DNA of 64,000 bases. It comes from Pseudomonas sp. C1C7. Lineage in GTDB: Bacteria > Pseudomonadota > Gammaproteobacteria > Pseudomonadales > Pseudomonadaceae. The notes below the pieces were generated by a model. It searched no databases. It saw nothing but the letters and a program-made list of their open reading frames with translations, and had not been told where the DNA came from. Where the stretch lies: assembly GCF_013359595.1 (NCBI RefSeq), contig NZ_JABFMP010000029.1, positions 28,909-92,908 of the forward strand. Direction: 5' to 3'. Positions 50,442 to 61,776 of this stretch are shown piece after piece (position 1 is the stretch's first letter; each line of letters starts with the position of its first letter). A program made the position numbers and the translations under genes.

Positions 50442-51557
50442 ATGAGTGGTCACCGCTCGTATTTCAATCTGGGCCTGGGCGCCTGCCTGGCGGTTTCGCT
50501 TTCGTTGTCGTCGGGAGCGATGGCGACCGAAGGGCCGACCGTTCACGTGTACAACTGGTATGACTACATCGGCCCCGACACCCTGCATGACTTCAAGCGC
50601 GACACCGGGATCCAGCCGGTCTACGACACCTTCGACAGCGCCGAAGTGCTGGAAGGCAAACTGCTGACCAGCCGTAGCGGCTACGACGTGGTGGTGGCCA
50701 GCAACTACAGCCTGCCGACGCTGATCAAGGCCGGCGCCCTCGCCCCGCTGCCCCATGCGCAAATGCCCGATTTCAAGAACATGGACAGCGACCTGCTGGC
50801 GAAACTGGCCCACAACGATCCGGGCAACCAGTACGCCGTGCCGTACCTGTGGGGCACCAACGGCATCGGCTACAACATCGACAAGGTGCGCGCGGCGCTC
50901 GGCGACAAGGCGCCGGTGGATTCCTGGGACCTGGTGTTCAAGGAAGAGAACCTGGCCAAACTCGGCGAATGCGGGGTGGCGATGCTCGACTCGCCTTCGG
51001 AAATGCTCCCGGTGGCCTTGCACTACCTCGGCCTGCCGCCCAACAGCACCAACCCCGAGGACTACAAGAAGGCCGAGGCGCTGTTGCTGAAACTGCGCCC
51101 GCACATCGCCTACTTCAACTCGTCGAAATTCATCAGCGACCTGTCCAACGGCAATATCTGCGTGGCGGTGGGCTGGTCCGGGGCGATGCTCGAAGCCAAG
51201 ACCACCGCCGAACAGGCCGGCAACGGCGTGAAGATCGCCTACAGCCTGCCGAAGGAAGGCGCGCCGGTGTGGTTCGACACCCTGGTGCTGCTCAAGGATG
51301 CGCCGCATCCGCAGCAGGGGCTGGCGTTCATCGACTACCTGATGCGCGCCGAGGTGATCGCTCCGGTGAGCAATCATCTGAACTATCCGAATGGCAATCG
51401 CAATGCGACGGCGCTGGTCGCCGAAGCGACCCGCAGCAATCCGGCGGTTTATCCATCGACCGAAGCCCTGGCCACCCTCTTCACCCTGCAACCCCTGCCG
51501 CCGGCCACCGAACGGGTGCGGACGCGGATCTGGAGCAAGGTCAAAAACGGCCAATAA
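50442..51557 (+). CDS. Polyamine-type ABC transporter substrate-binding protein (PotF/SpuD-like)
   Basis: A 371-residue periplasmic protein: signal peptide about 1-28; PotD/F signature VHVYNWYDYIGPDTLHDF at the mature N terminus; WGTNGIGYNIDKV and VGWSGAMLEA segments. Members bind putrescine or spermidine, and sometimes other amines. No permease genes follow; the next gene is the DmpA peptidase, after a REP. AGGAG nine bases upstream. Confidence 0.88.
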   Translation: MSGHRSYFNLGLGACLAVSLSLSSGAMATEGPTVHVYNWYDYIGPDTLHDFKRDTGIQPVYDTFDSAEVLEGKLLTSRSGYDVVVASNYSLPTLIKAGALAPLPHAQMPDFKNMDSDLLAKLAHNDPGNQYAVPYLWGTNGIGYNIDKVRAALGDKAPVDSWDLVFKEENLAKLGECGVAMLDSPSEMLPVALHYLGLPPNSTNPEDYKKAEALLLKLRPHIAYFNSSKFISDLSNGNICVAVGWSGAMLEAKTTAEQAGNGVKIAYSLPKEGAPVWFDTLVLLKDAPHPQQGLAFIDYLMRAEVIAPVSNHLNYPNGNRNATALVAEATRSNPAVYPSTEALATLFTLQPLPPATERVRTRIWSKVKNGQ

Positions 51558-51583
51558 CCCCGACCCTCTGTGTGCAAGAGCTA

Positions 51584-51664
51584 TGTAGCAGCTGTCGAGT
51601 GAAGCGAGGCTGCGATCTTTTAGAAACAAGATCAAAAGATCGCAGCCTTCGGCAGCGCCTACAC
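51584..51664. repeat. REP family A inverted pair
   Basis: GCAGCTGTCGAGTGAAGCGA variant on the left and GCAGCCTTCGGCAGCGCCTA on the right. Confidence 0.8.
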
Positions 51665-51706
51665 AGAGATCCAGAAACCCTTGCGAATCTGACAATGAGA
51701 ACCCCC

Positions 51707-52837
51707 ATGAAACCACGTGCCCGCGACCTGAACATCCAATTCGGCCAACTGCAACCCGGCCCGCTCAACGCCATCACCGACGTCCCCGGCGTGCGGGTCG
51801 GGCACAGTGAGGTGCGGGGACGCACCGCCCAGGGCCGCGACATCCTCACCGGCGTCACCGTGATCGAGCCCCGCGTCGGTTCCACCAGCTCGCAACCGTG
51901 TTTTGCCGGCGTCCATGTGCTCAACGGCAACGGCGACGCCACGGGGCTGGAATGGATCCGCGAAGCCGGCATGCTGACCAGCCCGGTCGCCTTCACCAAC
52001 ACCCACAGCCTGGGCGTGGTGCGCGATGCCCTGATCGTGCAGGACCGCGAGCAGCAACCGGACGACGGGCGGCTCTACTGGAACATGCCGGTGGTGCTGG
52101 AGACCTTCGACGGTTTGCTCAACGACATCAACGGCTTTCACGTGAAGCCTGAGCATGTCGCGCAGGCGGTGAACTCGGCGGTCGGCGGACCGGTGGCCGA
52201 AGGCAATGTCGGCGGTGGCAGTGGCATGGTCTGCCATGAGTTCAAGGGTGGCATCGGCACTGCTTCGCGACGGCTCGATGCTGACCAGGGCGGCTGGACG
52301 GTCGGCGCCATTGTTCAGGCCAATCATGGCAAGCGTCAGGAATTGCGTGTCGACGGTTACCCGGTCGGGCGCTATCTGACGCAGGACGATTCGCCGTTTA
52401 CCAAGGCCGCGCTGCCGCATGCCGGCATGGGTTCGATCGTGGTCTGCCTGGCCACCGATGCGCCGCTGCTGCCGCATCAATGCACCCGCCTGGCGCAACG
52501 TGCCAGCCTCGGCCTGGCTCGCACCGGCGGCGGCAACGAGGACCAGAGCGGCGACATTTTCATCGCGTTCGCCACCGGCAATTCCCATGTGCCGCCGGCC
52601 GCCTACGAGCGCAAACGCGCGCCGACCACCGACCATCTGAGCATGGTCAATAACGATCACATCAGCGACTTGTTCCTGGCGGCCACCGAAGCGGTGGAAG
52701 AAGCGATCATCAACGCCCTGCTCGCCGCCGAAACGACCGAAGGTAATGGACATGCGGTGTCGGGGCTGGATGCCGAAACGCTGCTCAAAGCCTTGAAACA
52801 GGCCGGTTGGCCGGGAGAAGGAAAGGTCGGAAGCTGA
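51707..52837 (+). CDS. DmpA-family self-processing aminopeptidase (P1 family)
   Basis: A 376-residue Ntn-hydrolase-like peptidase. DVPGVRVGHSEVRGR, GNVGGGSGMVCHEFKGGIG and the processing site G242-S243 (MGSIVVCLATDAPL) are all present; autocleavage there would free S243 as the catalytic nucleophile, giving an alpha and a beta chain. It releases N-terminal residues or beta-amino acids from peptides and amides. Start at 51707 with GAGA six bases upstream; an ATG four codons earlier is possible. Follows the amine-binding protein, so a shared amide or peptide substrate is possible. Confidence 0.88.
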   Translation: MKPRARDLNIQFGQLQPGPLNAITDVPGVRVGHSEVRGRTAQGRDILTGVTVIEPRVGSTSSQPCFAGVHVLNGNGDATGLEWIREAGMLTSPVAFTNTHSLGVVRDALIVQDREQQPDDGRLYWNMPVVLETFDGLLNDINGFHVKPEHVAQAVNSAVGGPVAEGNVGGGSGMVCHEFKGGIGTASRRLDADQGGWTVGAIVQANHGKRQELRVDGYPVGRYLTQDDSPFTKAALPHAGMGSIVVCLATDAPLLPHQCTRLAQRASLGLARTGGGNEDQSGDIFIAFATGNSHVPPAAYERKRAPTTDHLSMVNNDHISDLFLAATEAVEEAIINALLAAETTEGNGHAVSGLDAETLLKALKQAGWPGEGKVGS

Positions 52838-52857
52838 CACTTGTGGGAGGATTAGAC

Positions 52858-53043
52858 GTGCGGTACTTGAGGGCGATCCTGCATGTTCCTACGATGAAGT
52901 TGCGCAGCCGCTTGCTTGCCCAAGCCGTTGCGCAGGTGGTGAGTGTACTGAACCCCTATCAAGCTCACCGCCTGCTTCATGCGCATCTTGAGCCTCAATG
53001 GCTCCACTTCTCCCCATCAAAGAGCTTTGAGGCTCTTTTTTAA
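52858..53043 (+). CDS. Possible small protein (61 aa) ending at a terminator
   Basis: GTG start with a strong GGGAGGA site seven bases upstream. The frame has RSRLLAQAVAQVVSVLNPYQ and an Arg/Leu/His-rich body, and stops within the T run of the terminator at 53020-53041. No domain is recognised, and part of the ribosome site resembles a REP edge (TGTGGGAGG). It may be a real small gene or the start of a short RNA; moderate doubt. Confidence 0.35.
   Translation: MRYLRAILHVPTMKLRSRLLAQAVAQVVSVLNPYQAHRLLHAHLEPQWLHFSPSKSFEALF
53020..53041 (+). terminator. Rho-independent terminator
   Basis: AAGAGC and GCTCTT arms around TTTGAG, then a run of Ts. Ends transcription of the small ORF or of the DmpA gene. 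Confidence 0.8.
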
Positions 53044-53049
53044 TCCGAC

Positions 53050-53070
53050 AGCCCGGCTTTTGGCCGGGCT
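53050..53070. terminator. Second GC-rich hairpin
   Basis: AGCCCGGC pairs with GCCGGGCT, five-base loop. No clear long T run, but close to the first terminator; could act on either strand. Confidence 0.6.
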
Positions 53071-53129
53071 TGGTGTTTCTGGATATCCGCATTCCCCTGC
53101 AGGAACGATCAAACCGAAAACGCGTTTCT

Positions 53130-53217
53130 TTGCAGGAGCTGCCGTAGGCTGCGATCTTTTGATTTTGCCTTTCAAAAACAAGATCAAAAGATCGCAGCCT
53201 TCGGCAGCTCCTACAGG
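53130..53217. repeat. REP family A inverted pair
   Basis: GCAGGAGCTGCCGTAGGCTG and its near-complement, with GATTTTGCC...AAGATC loop, between convergent units. Confidence 0.85.
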
Positions 53218-53229
53218 GGTTTGTGGTAC

Positions 53230-53952
53230 CTAGACCAACCGCAACCGCGGCCCGCTCACCGGCACCGCATCGTCCCCCAACCGCTCACGCACAAACTCCT
53301 GGGCCTTGCGCGTCAGCTGATCCAGATGCCGGTCGCGCTGCTTTTCCGCGTCCTGCATCGCGCGCTTGCCGTTTTTCTGCAGCAGGTACGTGTGAATCTG
53401 CCGCACCTCCAGCGAGCTGTAGATCGATGCCACGTCCAGCAGCGCCATCAAGCCATCGCTGCCGTGATCACGGGTGTTCATCAGCACCTGGGTCGCGCGT
53501 ACGCCCACCACCTGGAAACCCATCGCCTCGAAATACGGCACCTTGGCCACCGCGCAAGTCAGTTCGGCATGGGGATAGCGGGCGACCATCTCGCGCAGCA
53601 TCCGCCGGGCGATGCCCTGGCGCCGATGGCCGGCGTGCACCGCCATATAGGCCACGCCGCAAGCCTCGGGATCATCCTTGACCGGCAGGTACAACACAAA
53701 CCCCGTGACCTGCTCCGGGTCGTCCAGATCGGTGGCGACGATCAACTCCACATCGATCCCCTTCGCCCCGTTCAGCGCCTCCAGATACAGGTGCACCTCA
53801 AAGCCGATCGCGTATTGATAGACGTTGTAGAGCAGATTGCTCGGCGGGATCGCGACCGCGCTGATGTCGGTCAGGTTGTCGACCACCATCTGCAGGATCT
53901 GGCTATTGATGTGCTCGGGGCACGGGGATTTGTAGTGGGTGATCTGGGGCAT
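53230..53952 (-). CDS. GNAT-family N-acetyltransferase
   Basis: A 240-residue acetyltransferase: acetyl-CoA motif AYMAVHAGHRRQGIARRMLR with the R/QxxGxA loop, followed by the ELTCAVAKVPYFEAMGFQVVG block. The helical C-terminal 60 residues, rich in Lys, Gln and Asp, extend beyond the core. Acceptor unknown. It begins next to a 405-base AT-rich region and is divergent from the multicopper oxidase gene. Confidence 0.85.
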   Translation of the reverse strand: MPQITHYKSPCPEHINSQILQMVVDNLTDISAVAIPPSNLLYNVYQYAIGFEVHLYLEALNGAKGIDVELIVATDLDDPEQVTGFVLYLPVKDDPEACGVAYMAVHAGHRRQGIARRMLREMVARYPHAELTCAVAKVPYFEAMGFQVVGVRATQVLMNTRDHGSDGLMALLDVASIYSSLEVRQIHTYLLQKNGKRAMQDAEKQRDRHLDQLTRKAQEFVRERLGDDAVPVSGPRLRLV

Positions 53953-54357
53953 TGCGGCGGGCGACTCGAGAAAGCGATGGCTGCGTATGATAACGCGCCA
54001 TCGACGCCGCGGCTGACCGAATGATCAATGGATTGGAGAGTGAATACCCTCATCAAAACATGACTGATAAAGCTTCTGATTCAGCTTCAGTCAAAATAAT
54101 GACATTCACAATTGGGGAATGTAACCCACTGATAAAAGCGATTTTCCCCAAAAATGAGGAATTTCCCCCACTCTCCCTAATTCGCCTCTTGCCCCCCAAT
54201 TTACATATCCTGAAACAAATACCTGATAAGTTTGAACTTTCCATGTAGGACTAAAGTCGGGCTCGCCCGTTGCATGGCACTTTGCACCCGCAGCAGCTGT
54301 CGTCCCGTTACGAGGATGGTGGGTTTCGCCGATTTGGCATGAAGCGAGGGGTCCAAC
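53953..54357. promoter_or_regulatory. AT-rich intergenic region with inverted repeats upstream of the multicopper oxidase
   Basis: Clearly lower GC than flanking genes from about 54005 to 54245. Contains TTGGGGAA (54112-54119) with TTCCCCAA (54144-54151), and TGACTG...CAGTCA at 54061-54093. Two direct ATTT(T)CCCC motifs lie at 54141-54170. No ORF longer than 75 codons looks real. These could be operator sites and a long 5' leader for the oxidase gene. Confidence 0.5.
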
Positions 54358-57765
<3,408 letters not shown>

Positions 57766-57780
57766 TGTGAGCCCGACTGA

Positions 57781-57816
57781 CGCCCGGTCCGTGCAAGGCG
57801 GACCGGGCGTTGTTTT
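57781..57816 (+). terminator. Rho-independent terminator of the multicopper oxidase gene
   Basis: CGCCCGGTCCG pairs with CGGACCGGGCG (57781-57791 and 57799-57809), followed by TTGTTTT. Confidence 0.9.
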
Positions 57817-57828
57817 GACCGTGACAAC

Positions 57829-57854
57829 GCCATCGCGAGCAGGCTCGCGATGGC
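57829..57854. repeat. Minimal REP family B hairpin
   Basis: GCCATCGCGAGC and its complement with a two-base loop; the GGAGCG outer part of the REP core is missing. Confidence 0.7.
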
Positions 57855-57988
57855 GACGCCCGGTCGCTCAGGGCCTTGAAAGCTGTGGCGCTTGATCTAC
57901 CGTACTTTGACGTACCCATTGCCGGTGCCTGCGTGTCGACGATGGTCCGTTCCTGAACCTGCGACTGCCGAGTTTTCAAGGAGCCATG

Positions 57989-60097
57989 ATGGCCACCTCT
58001 CCGCGCACGACTGCATCCGCCGCCAGCAAAGCCAAGCCCCGCAAAAAAACCACCGCCAACGTCGCCGACGCCCTGATTCGCCGCCGCCCGGTCTGCCCCG
58101 ATCAACTGGACTTGCGTGACCGTCTCTACCAGCCACCGGTAGGTCTGCAGCCGGCAAAAATGCTGATGCCGACACTCTGGATGAGCATCAAGAACCAGCT
58201 GCAAACGGAAGCCTGCACCGGCTTCGCGCTGTCGACCGTGATCGAGTACCTGCTCAGCAAGGGCAAGCGCGAGAACAAGCCCGCCATCTCGCCCTACATG
58301 CTCTACAGCATGGCGCGACGCTACGACGAGATTCCCGAAGCACCGAACGCCGAGCCCAAGCTGGCCGACAGTGGCTCGACCCTGCGCGGCGCGCTCAAGG
58401 GCTGGTACAAGCAAGGGGCCTGCGCGGCGGCCTTGTGGCCAAACCTGGACATGCCACCCGCGACCAACCTCCCCGAGACCGACTGGTGGATCGACTCGGT
58501 GCAGCGCCCGCTCGGCGCCTATTACCGGGTGGACCCGCTGTCGATCAGCGACATGCATGTGGCCCTCAATGACCTGGGCGTGCTCTATGCCAGCGCCGCC
58601 TGCCATGCCGGCTGGACCGTCGCCGAAAGCGCAGCGGCGAAACTGGCCAGCCCACCGGCTGCCTGGAAGGATTACTGGCGCATCCCCAGCCAGAAAGCCG
58701 GGTTCGACGATGGCGGCCATGCCTTCGTGATCGTCGGCTACAACGAGGACGGTTTCCTGATCCAGAACTCCTGGGGCACCGGCTGGGGCAGCGCCGGTTA
58801 CGCGATCCTCACCTACTCGGACTGGCAGAACAACGCAATGGACTGCTGGGCGCCGCAACTGGGGGTGATCACCGCCGAACACACGGCGATCTCCGAAGCG
58901 ACGACCCTGCGCGAAAACACCGCCGGCAACGTCGTGGTCGCGTCTTCCGAAGTGCTGGCCAATCGGGAAATCAATCCGTTCATCATCGACCTTGGCAACA
59001 ACGGCGAACTGAGCCAGACCGGTGACTTTCGCACGCGCCGCGAAGACGTGGAGGACCTGGTCGATTTCCACCTCGGGCAAGCGCGCAAACGCTGGAACCT
59101 GTCGGCCTCAGACACCATCGATATCGCGATCTACGCCCATGGCGGCCTCAATGACGAAAAAGCCGCAGCCGCCGCGGCGAAAGAGTGGATCCCCCTGCTC
59201 TACGACGCGAAGATTTTCCCGATCTTCCTGATGTGGGAAACCGGGGCCATGACCACCATCCTCAACCTCATCGTCGATGCCTTCCGCCAGGTCCCGCGCA
59301 GCACCGGCGGGGTTTTCTCGGAATTGGGCGATGCCGTCAAACAGTTCTACGACAAGCGCCTGGAGCGCGCGCTGGCCACACCAGGCACCCTGTTGTGGGG
59401 CGAGATGAAACAGAACGCCGACGCCCTGAGCGGCAATCCGCAAAGCGGCCTGCAGATTCTGCAAAAGGCATTTCTCGCCTCCGACAAGATCGGCAAATTC
59501 CGCCTGCACCTCATCGGCCATTCGGCAGGTTCCATCGTCCACAGCTTCATCATCGATCGGCTCGCCGCCCAGGGACTGCGCTTTGCGTCGCTGAACCTGA
59601 TGGCGCCAGCGGTGCGGGTCGACACCTTCGAGCGCCTGGTGCTGCCGCATCTGATCAGCAAAACCGTGGACAACTGCCTGCAGTTTTCCCTGACCGACGA
59701 AGCGGAAAACAAGGACCCGACGTGCCGCCCGTACCTGCGCTCACTGCTCTATCTGGTGTCCGAATCCTTCGAGGCAGGTGTGCGCACACCGATCCTTGGC
59801 ATGGACAAGTACGTCAGGCTGTCGCCGGTGTTCAATCTGCCGAACTTCACTTACATCACCACGCCGTCCGCCGACTCGATCAACTCGACCCACGGCGGGT
59901 TCGACAACGATGTACCGACGCAGAAAAAGATCGTCGCGCAGGTGCTCAGGAGCAAAGCCAATGTCATGAACCGGACCGGCGTCGGAGGCGGCGGCTGGTG
60001 GGCGGGCGAACCTGCGGCGCCGGCAAAAACCTCGCGTAGCCCGGCCGTGGCCGCCAAACCGAAAAAACCGGCAGCTGCGAGGGCGAAGAAGGGATGA
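57989..60097 (+). CDS. Papain-like cysteine protease fused to an alpha/beta hydrolase
   Basis: A 702-residue protein with no signal peptide. N-terminal Lys/Ala/Ser-rich tail (1-40). Papain-fold (C1A) domain about 45-290: oxyanion Q70, Q70-x5-C76 (NQLQTEACTGF), H244 in DDGGHAFVIVGY, and N260 in IQNSWGTGWG, with the H-to-N spacing of papain. Then a linker (about 290-360) and an alpha/beta hydrolase domain with YAHGGLNDE and the nucleophile elbow G510-H-S512-A-G514. A Lys/Ala/Pro-rich tail ends the chain. Two hydrolytic centres in one chain. AAGGAG is five bases before the chosen ATG; the ATG just before it is at only two bases. Not linked to an export operon here. Confidence 0.88.
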   Translation: MATSPRTTASAASKAKPRKKTTANVADALIRRRPVCPDQLDLRDRLYQPPVGLQPAKMLMPTLWMSIKNQLQTEACTGFALSTVIEYLLSKGKRENKPAISPYMLYSMARRYDEIPEAPNAEPKLADSGSTLRGALKGWYKQGACAAALWPNLDMPPATNLPETDWWIDSVQRPLGAYYRVDPLSISDMHVALNDLGVLYASAACHAGWTVAESAAAKLASPPAAWKDYWRIPSQKAGFDDGGHAFVIVGYNEDGFLIQNSWGTGWGSAGYAILTYSDWQNNAMDCWAPQLGVITAEHTAISEATTLRENTAGNVVVASSEVLANREINPFIIDLGNNGELSQTGDFRTRREDVEDLVDFHLGQARKRWNLSASDTIDIAIYAHGGLNDEKAAAAAAKEWIPLLYDAKIFPIFLMWETGAMTTILNLIVDAFRQVPRSTGGVFSELGDAVKQFYDKRLERALATPGTLLWGEMKQNADALSGNPQSGLQILQKAFLASDKIGKFRLHLIGHSAGSIVHSFIIDRLAAQGLRFASLNLMAPAVRVDTFERLVLPHLISKTVDNCLQFSLTDEAENKDPTCRPYLRSLLYLVSESFEAGVRTPILGMDKYVRLSPVFNLPNFTYITTPSADSINSTHGGFDNDVPTQKKIVAQVLRSKANVMNRTGVGGGGWWAGEPAAPAKTSRSPAVAAKPKKPAAARAKKG

Positions 60098-60118
60098 ACG
60101 GCAATGCACCGCAGGGGC

Positions 60119-60688
60119 TCAACGCTGCGGTGCAACCATTCGAAACTGGATATTGATGTCATTGGAAACAACGCTGTCGGCCCACTCGCCTTCACCGATC
60201 TTGAAGTCGTTACGCTTGACCGTCAGCTCGCCAGCGAAGATACCGACACCGCCCTCGGCCTTGAGCAACACGGGCACGTCCACTTTTCGCGCCTGCCCCC
60301 TGAGCATGAGGTTGCCGGTAATCATGTAGCGGTTATTGCCCAGATCCTTGACACGAGTCGATTCAAAGACCGCCTGCGGGTAAGTGGCCGTATCGAACCA
60401 GGCCGGCTTGGGCAGTTCGGTTTTGGCGTCTTCGCTCTCGACATTGATACTGGCCAGTTCAATGGTCAGCCTGGCGTGGGCCGCATCGGGGTCAGCGGTG
60501 TCGAAGTCCAGGTCGCCTTCGAACTTCTCGAAGGTGCCATAGACCCTCGAGCCCATCTGGCTGTAGGTAAAGCTGATGGTGCTGGCCGTGGGGTTCACGT
60601 CGATGTATTCGGCGGCGTGAGCGCCGGCGGCACCATCGAGCGCAACGATGGCGAGCACTGCGATGAAACGCGAGAATCGAGGGTTCAT
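60119..60688 (-). CDS. YceI-family periplasmic protein
   Basis: A 189-residue lipocalin-like protein: signal peptide about 1-25 (FIAVLAIVALDGAAGAHAA) and YceI body (ISFTYSQMGSRVYGTFEKFE, then ARLTIELASINVESEDAK, and FESTRVKDLGNNRYMITGNL). YceI proteins bind isoprenoid-type lipids; stress-linked in some species. The start is set by GGAG nine bases upstream; a longer open frame upstream, with a hydrophobic run, is not taken as this protein. Convergent with the protease fusion gene. Confidence 0.88.
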   Translation of the reverse strand: MNPRFSRFIAVLAIVALDGAAGAHAAEYIDVNPTASTISFTYSQMGSRVYGTFEKFEGDLDFDTADPDAAHARLTIELASINVESEDAKTELPKPAWFDTATYPQAVFESTRVKDLGNNRYMITGNLMLRGQARKVDVPVLLKAEGGVGIFAGELTVKRNDFKIGEGEWADSVVSNDINIQFRMVAPQR

Positions 60689-60801
60689 GGAACACTCCGG
60701 GCCCGGACGCCCTGACAGGAGAAGTGTCGAACACAGCCACGCCAGCAACAGGAGGACTAAAGCAAAGAACGGCTGTTTATGCCAGTGAACATTGCGCTCA
60801 A

Positions 60802-61482
60802 TCAGCGCTGACTGGCACTCGCCTCGCGCTGCCACGCCCTCTGCAACAGATCGATTACTTCCCTGTCCGAGGTCTGGGAGAAATCCACATACCAGTGCCC
60901 GATGGAAGTGAACCAGTCCGGGTACAGCGGGCACACCAGCTCGTCCACGTCCCTGCGCAGCGCCTCGGCCGTTTCGATCGGCGCCACAGGCACGGCGACC
61001 ACGATGCGCGCCGGCGCCTGCGTGCGCACCGCACGGATCGCCGCCTTCATCGAGGCACCGGTGGCCAGGCCGTCGTCGATCAGGACCACCACCTGCCCCT
61101 CCAGCTCAAGCGGTGGGCGCGAGCCGCGATACACCTGTTCGCGTCGCAGCAGTTCCTGACTTTCCCGTGCCACCACGGCGTCGAACCCGGCCTTGTCGAT
61201 CGGGTGCGCGCGCAGTGCCTCTTCATTACGAATCAGGACGCCACCACTGGCAATCGCGCCCATGGCGTACTCCGGGCGGGACGGCACGCCGAGTTTGCGC
61301 ACCAGCATCAGGTCGAGCCGAACACCCAGCGCCGCAGCCACTTCATAAGCCACCGGCACCCCGCCACGGGGCAAGGCCAGGAGAATCACATCGCAGCGAT
61401 GGGCGTATGGCTGCAGCAGCTCCACCAGACGCCTGCCGGCGTCAGGGCGATCCTGCAGGATGGAATGGGGCAAGGGGTTCAT
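60802..61482 (-). CDS. Phosphoribosyltransferase-family protein
   Basis: A 226-residue PRTase-fold protein: VILLALPRGGVPVAYEVAAAL N-terminal block and the PRPP-binding VVVLIDDGLATGASMKAAIR loop. These ComF/YrbE-like 'PRTase domain' proteins usually lack a defined base acceptor and are often next to hydrolases or stress genes. Strong GGGGAGG site upstream. Substrate not known. Confidence 0.87.
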   Translation of the reverse strand: MNPLPHSILQDRPDAGRRLVELLQPYAHRCDVILLALPRGGVPVAYEVAAALGVRLDLMLVRKLGVPSRPEYAMGAIASGGVLIRNEEALRAHPIDKAGFDAVVARESQELLRREQVYRGSRPPLELEGQVVVLIDDGLATGASMKAAIRAVRTQAPARIVVAVPVAPIETAEALRRDVDELVCPLYPDWFTSIGHWYVDFSQTSDREVIDLLQRAWQREASASQR

Positions 61483-61577
61483 GGAAAACCTCCCCAGGCG
61501 ATCGGGCCTGTCGGTTAACGGCTGCCCCCAATTTTGCTCCGACTACACAAAAACCACACCCACCACCGCAAAACCTT

Positions 61578-61653
61578 TGCAGGAACTGACGAGTGCAACG
61601 AGGCTGCGATCTTTCAAGATCAAAAGATCGCAGCCTACGGCAGCGCCTACACA
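61578..61653. repeat. REP family A inverted pair
   Basis: GCAGGAACTGACGAGTGCAA variant on the left, GCAGCCTACGGCAGCGCCTA on the right. Confidence 0.8.
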
Positions 61654-61675
61654 GGACCGCGCTCACCGCGTTCAC

Positions 61676-61768
61676 CTGTAGGAGCGAGGCTTGCCCGCGA
61701 AGACGTCCTGGCAGACACATCACCTATCGCAGGCCCGCAGCCCTCGCGGGCAAGCCTCGCTCCTACAC
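61676..61768. repeat. REP family B inverted pair (REPIN)
   Basis: GTAGGAGCGAGGCTTGCCCG and its complement, about 55 bases apart; follows a family A pair as at 40.4 kb. Confidence 0.85.
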
Positions 61769-61776
61769 ACCGGTTT

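Noticed and set aside
50849..51706. Extension of the DmpA frame far upstream through the binding-protein gene.
   Set aside because: The extension is in another frame of the SBP gene and crosses a REP element; DmpA begins normally near 51707.
54270..54290. TGGCAC followed by TTTGCA upstream of the oxidase gene looked like a sigma-54 site.
   Set aside because: Spacing between GG and GC is too short (6 rather than 10 bases).
60689..60801. Hydrophobic frame running into the YceI gene, which could be a longer YceI N terminus.
   Set aside because: The YceI signal peptide is complete from the ATG at 60688 with a good ribosome site; the extra frame has none.
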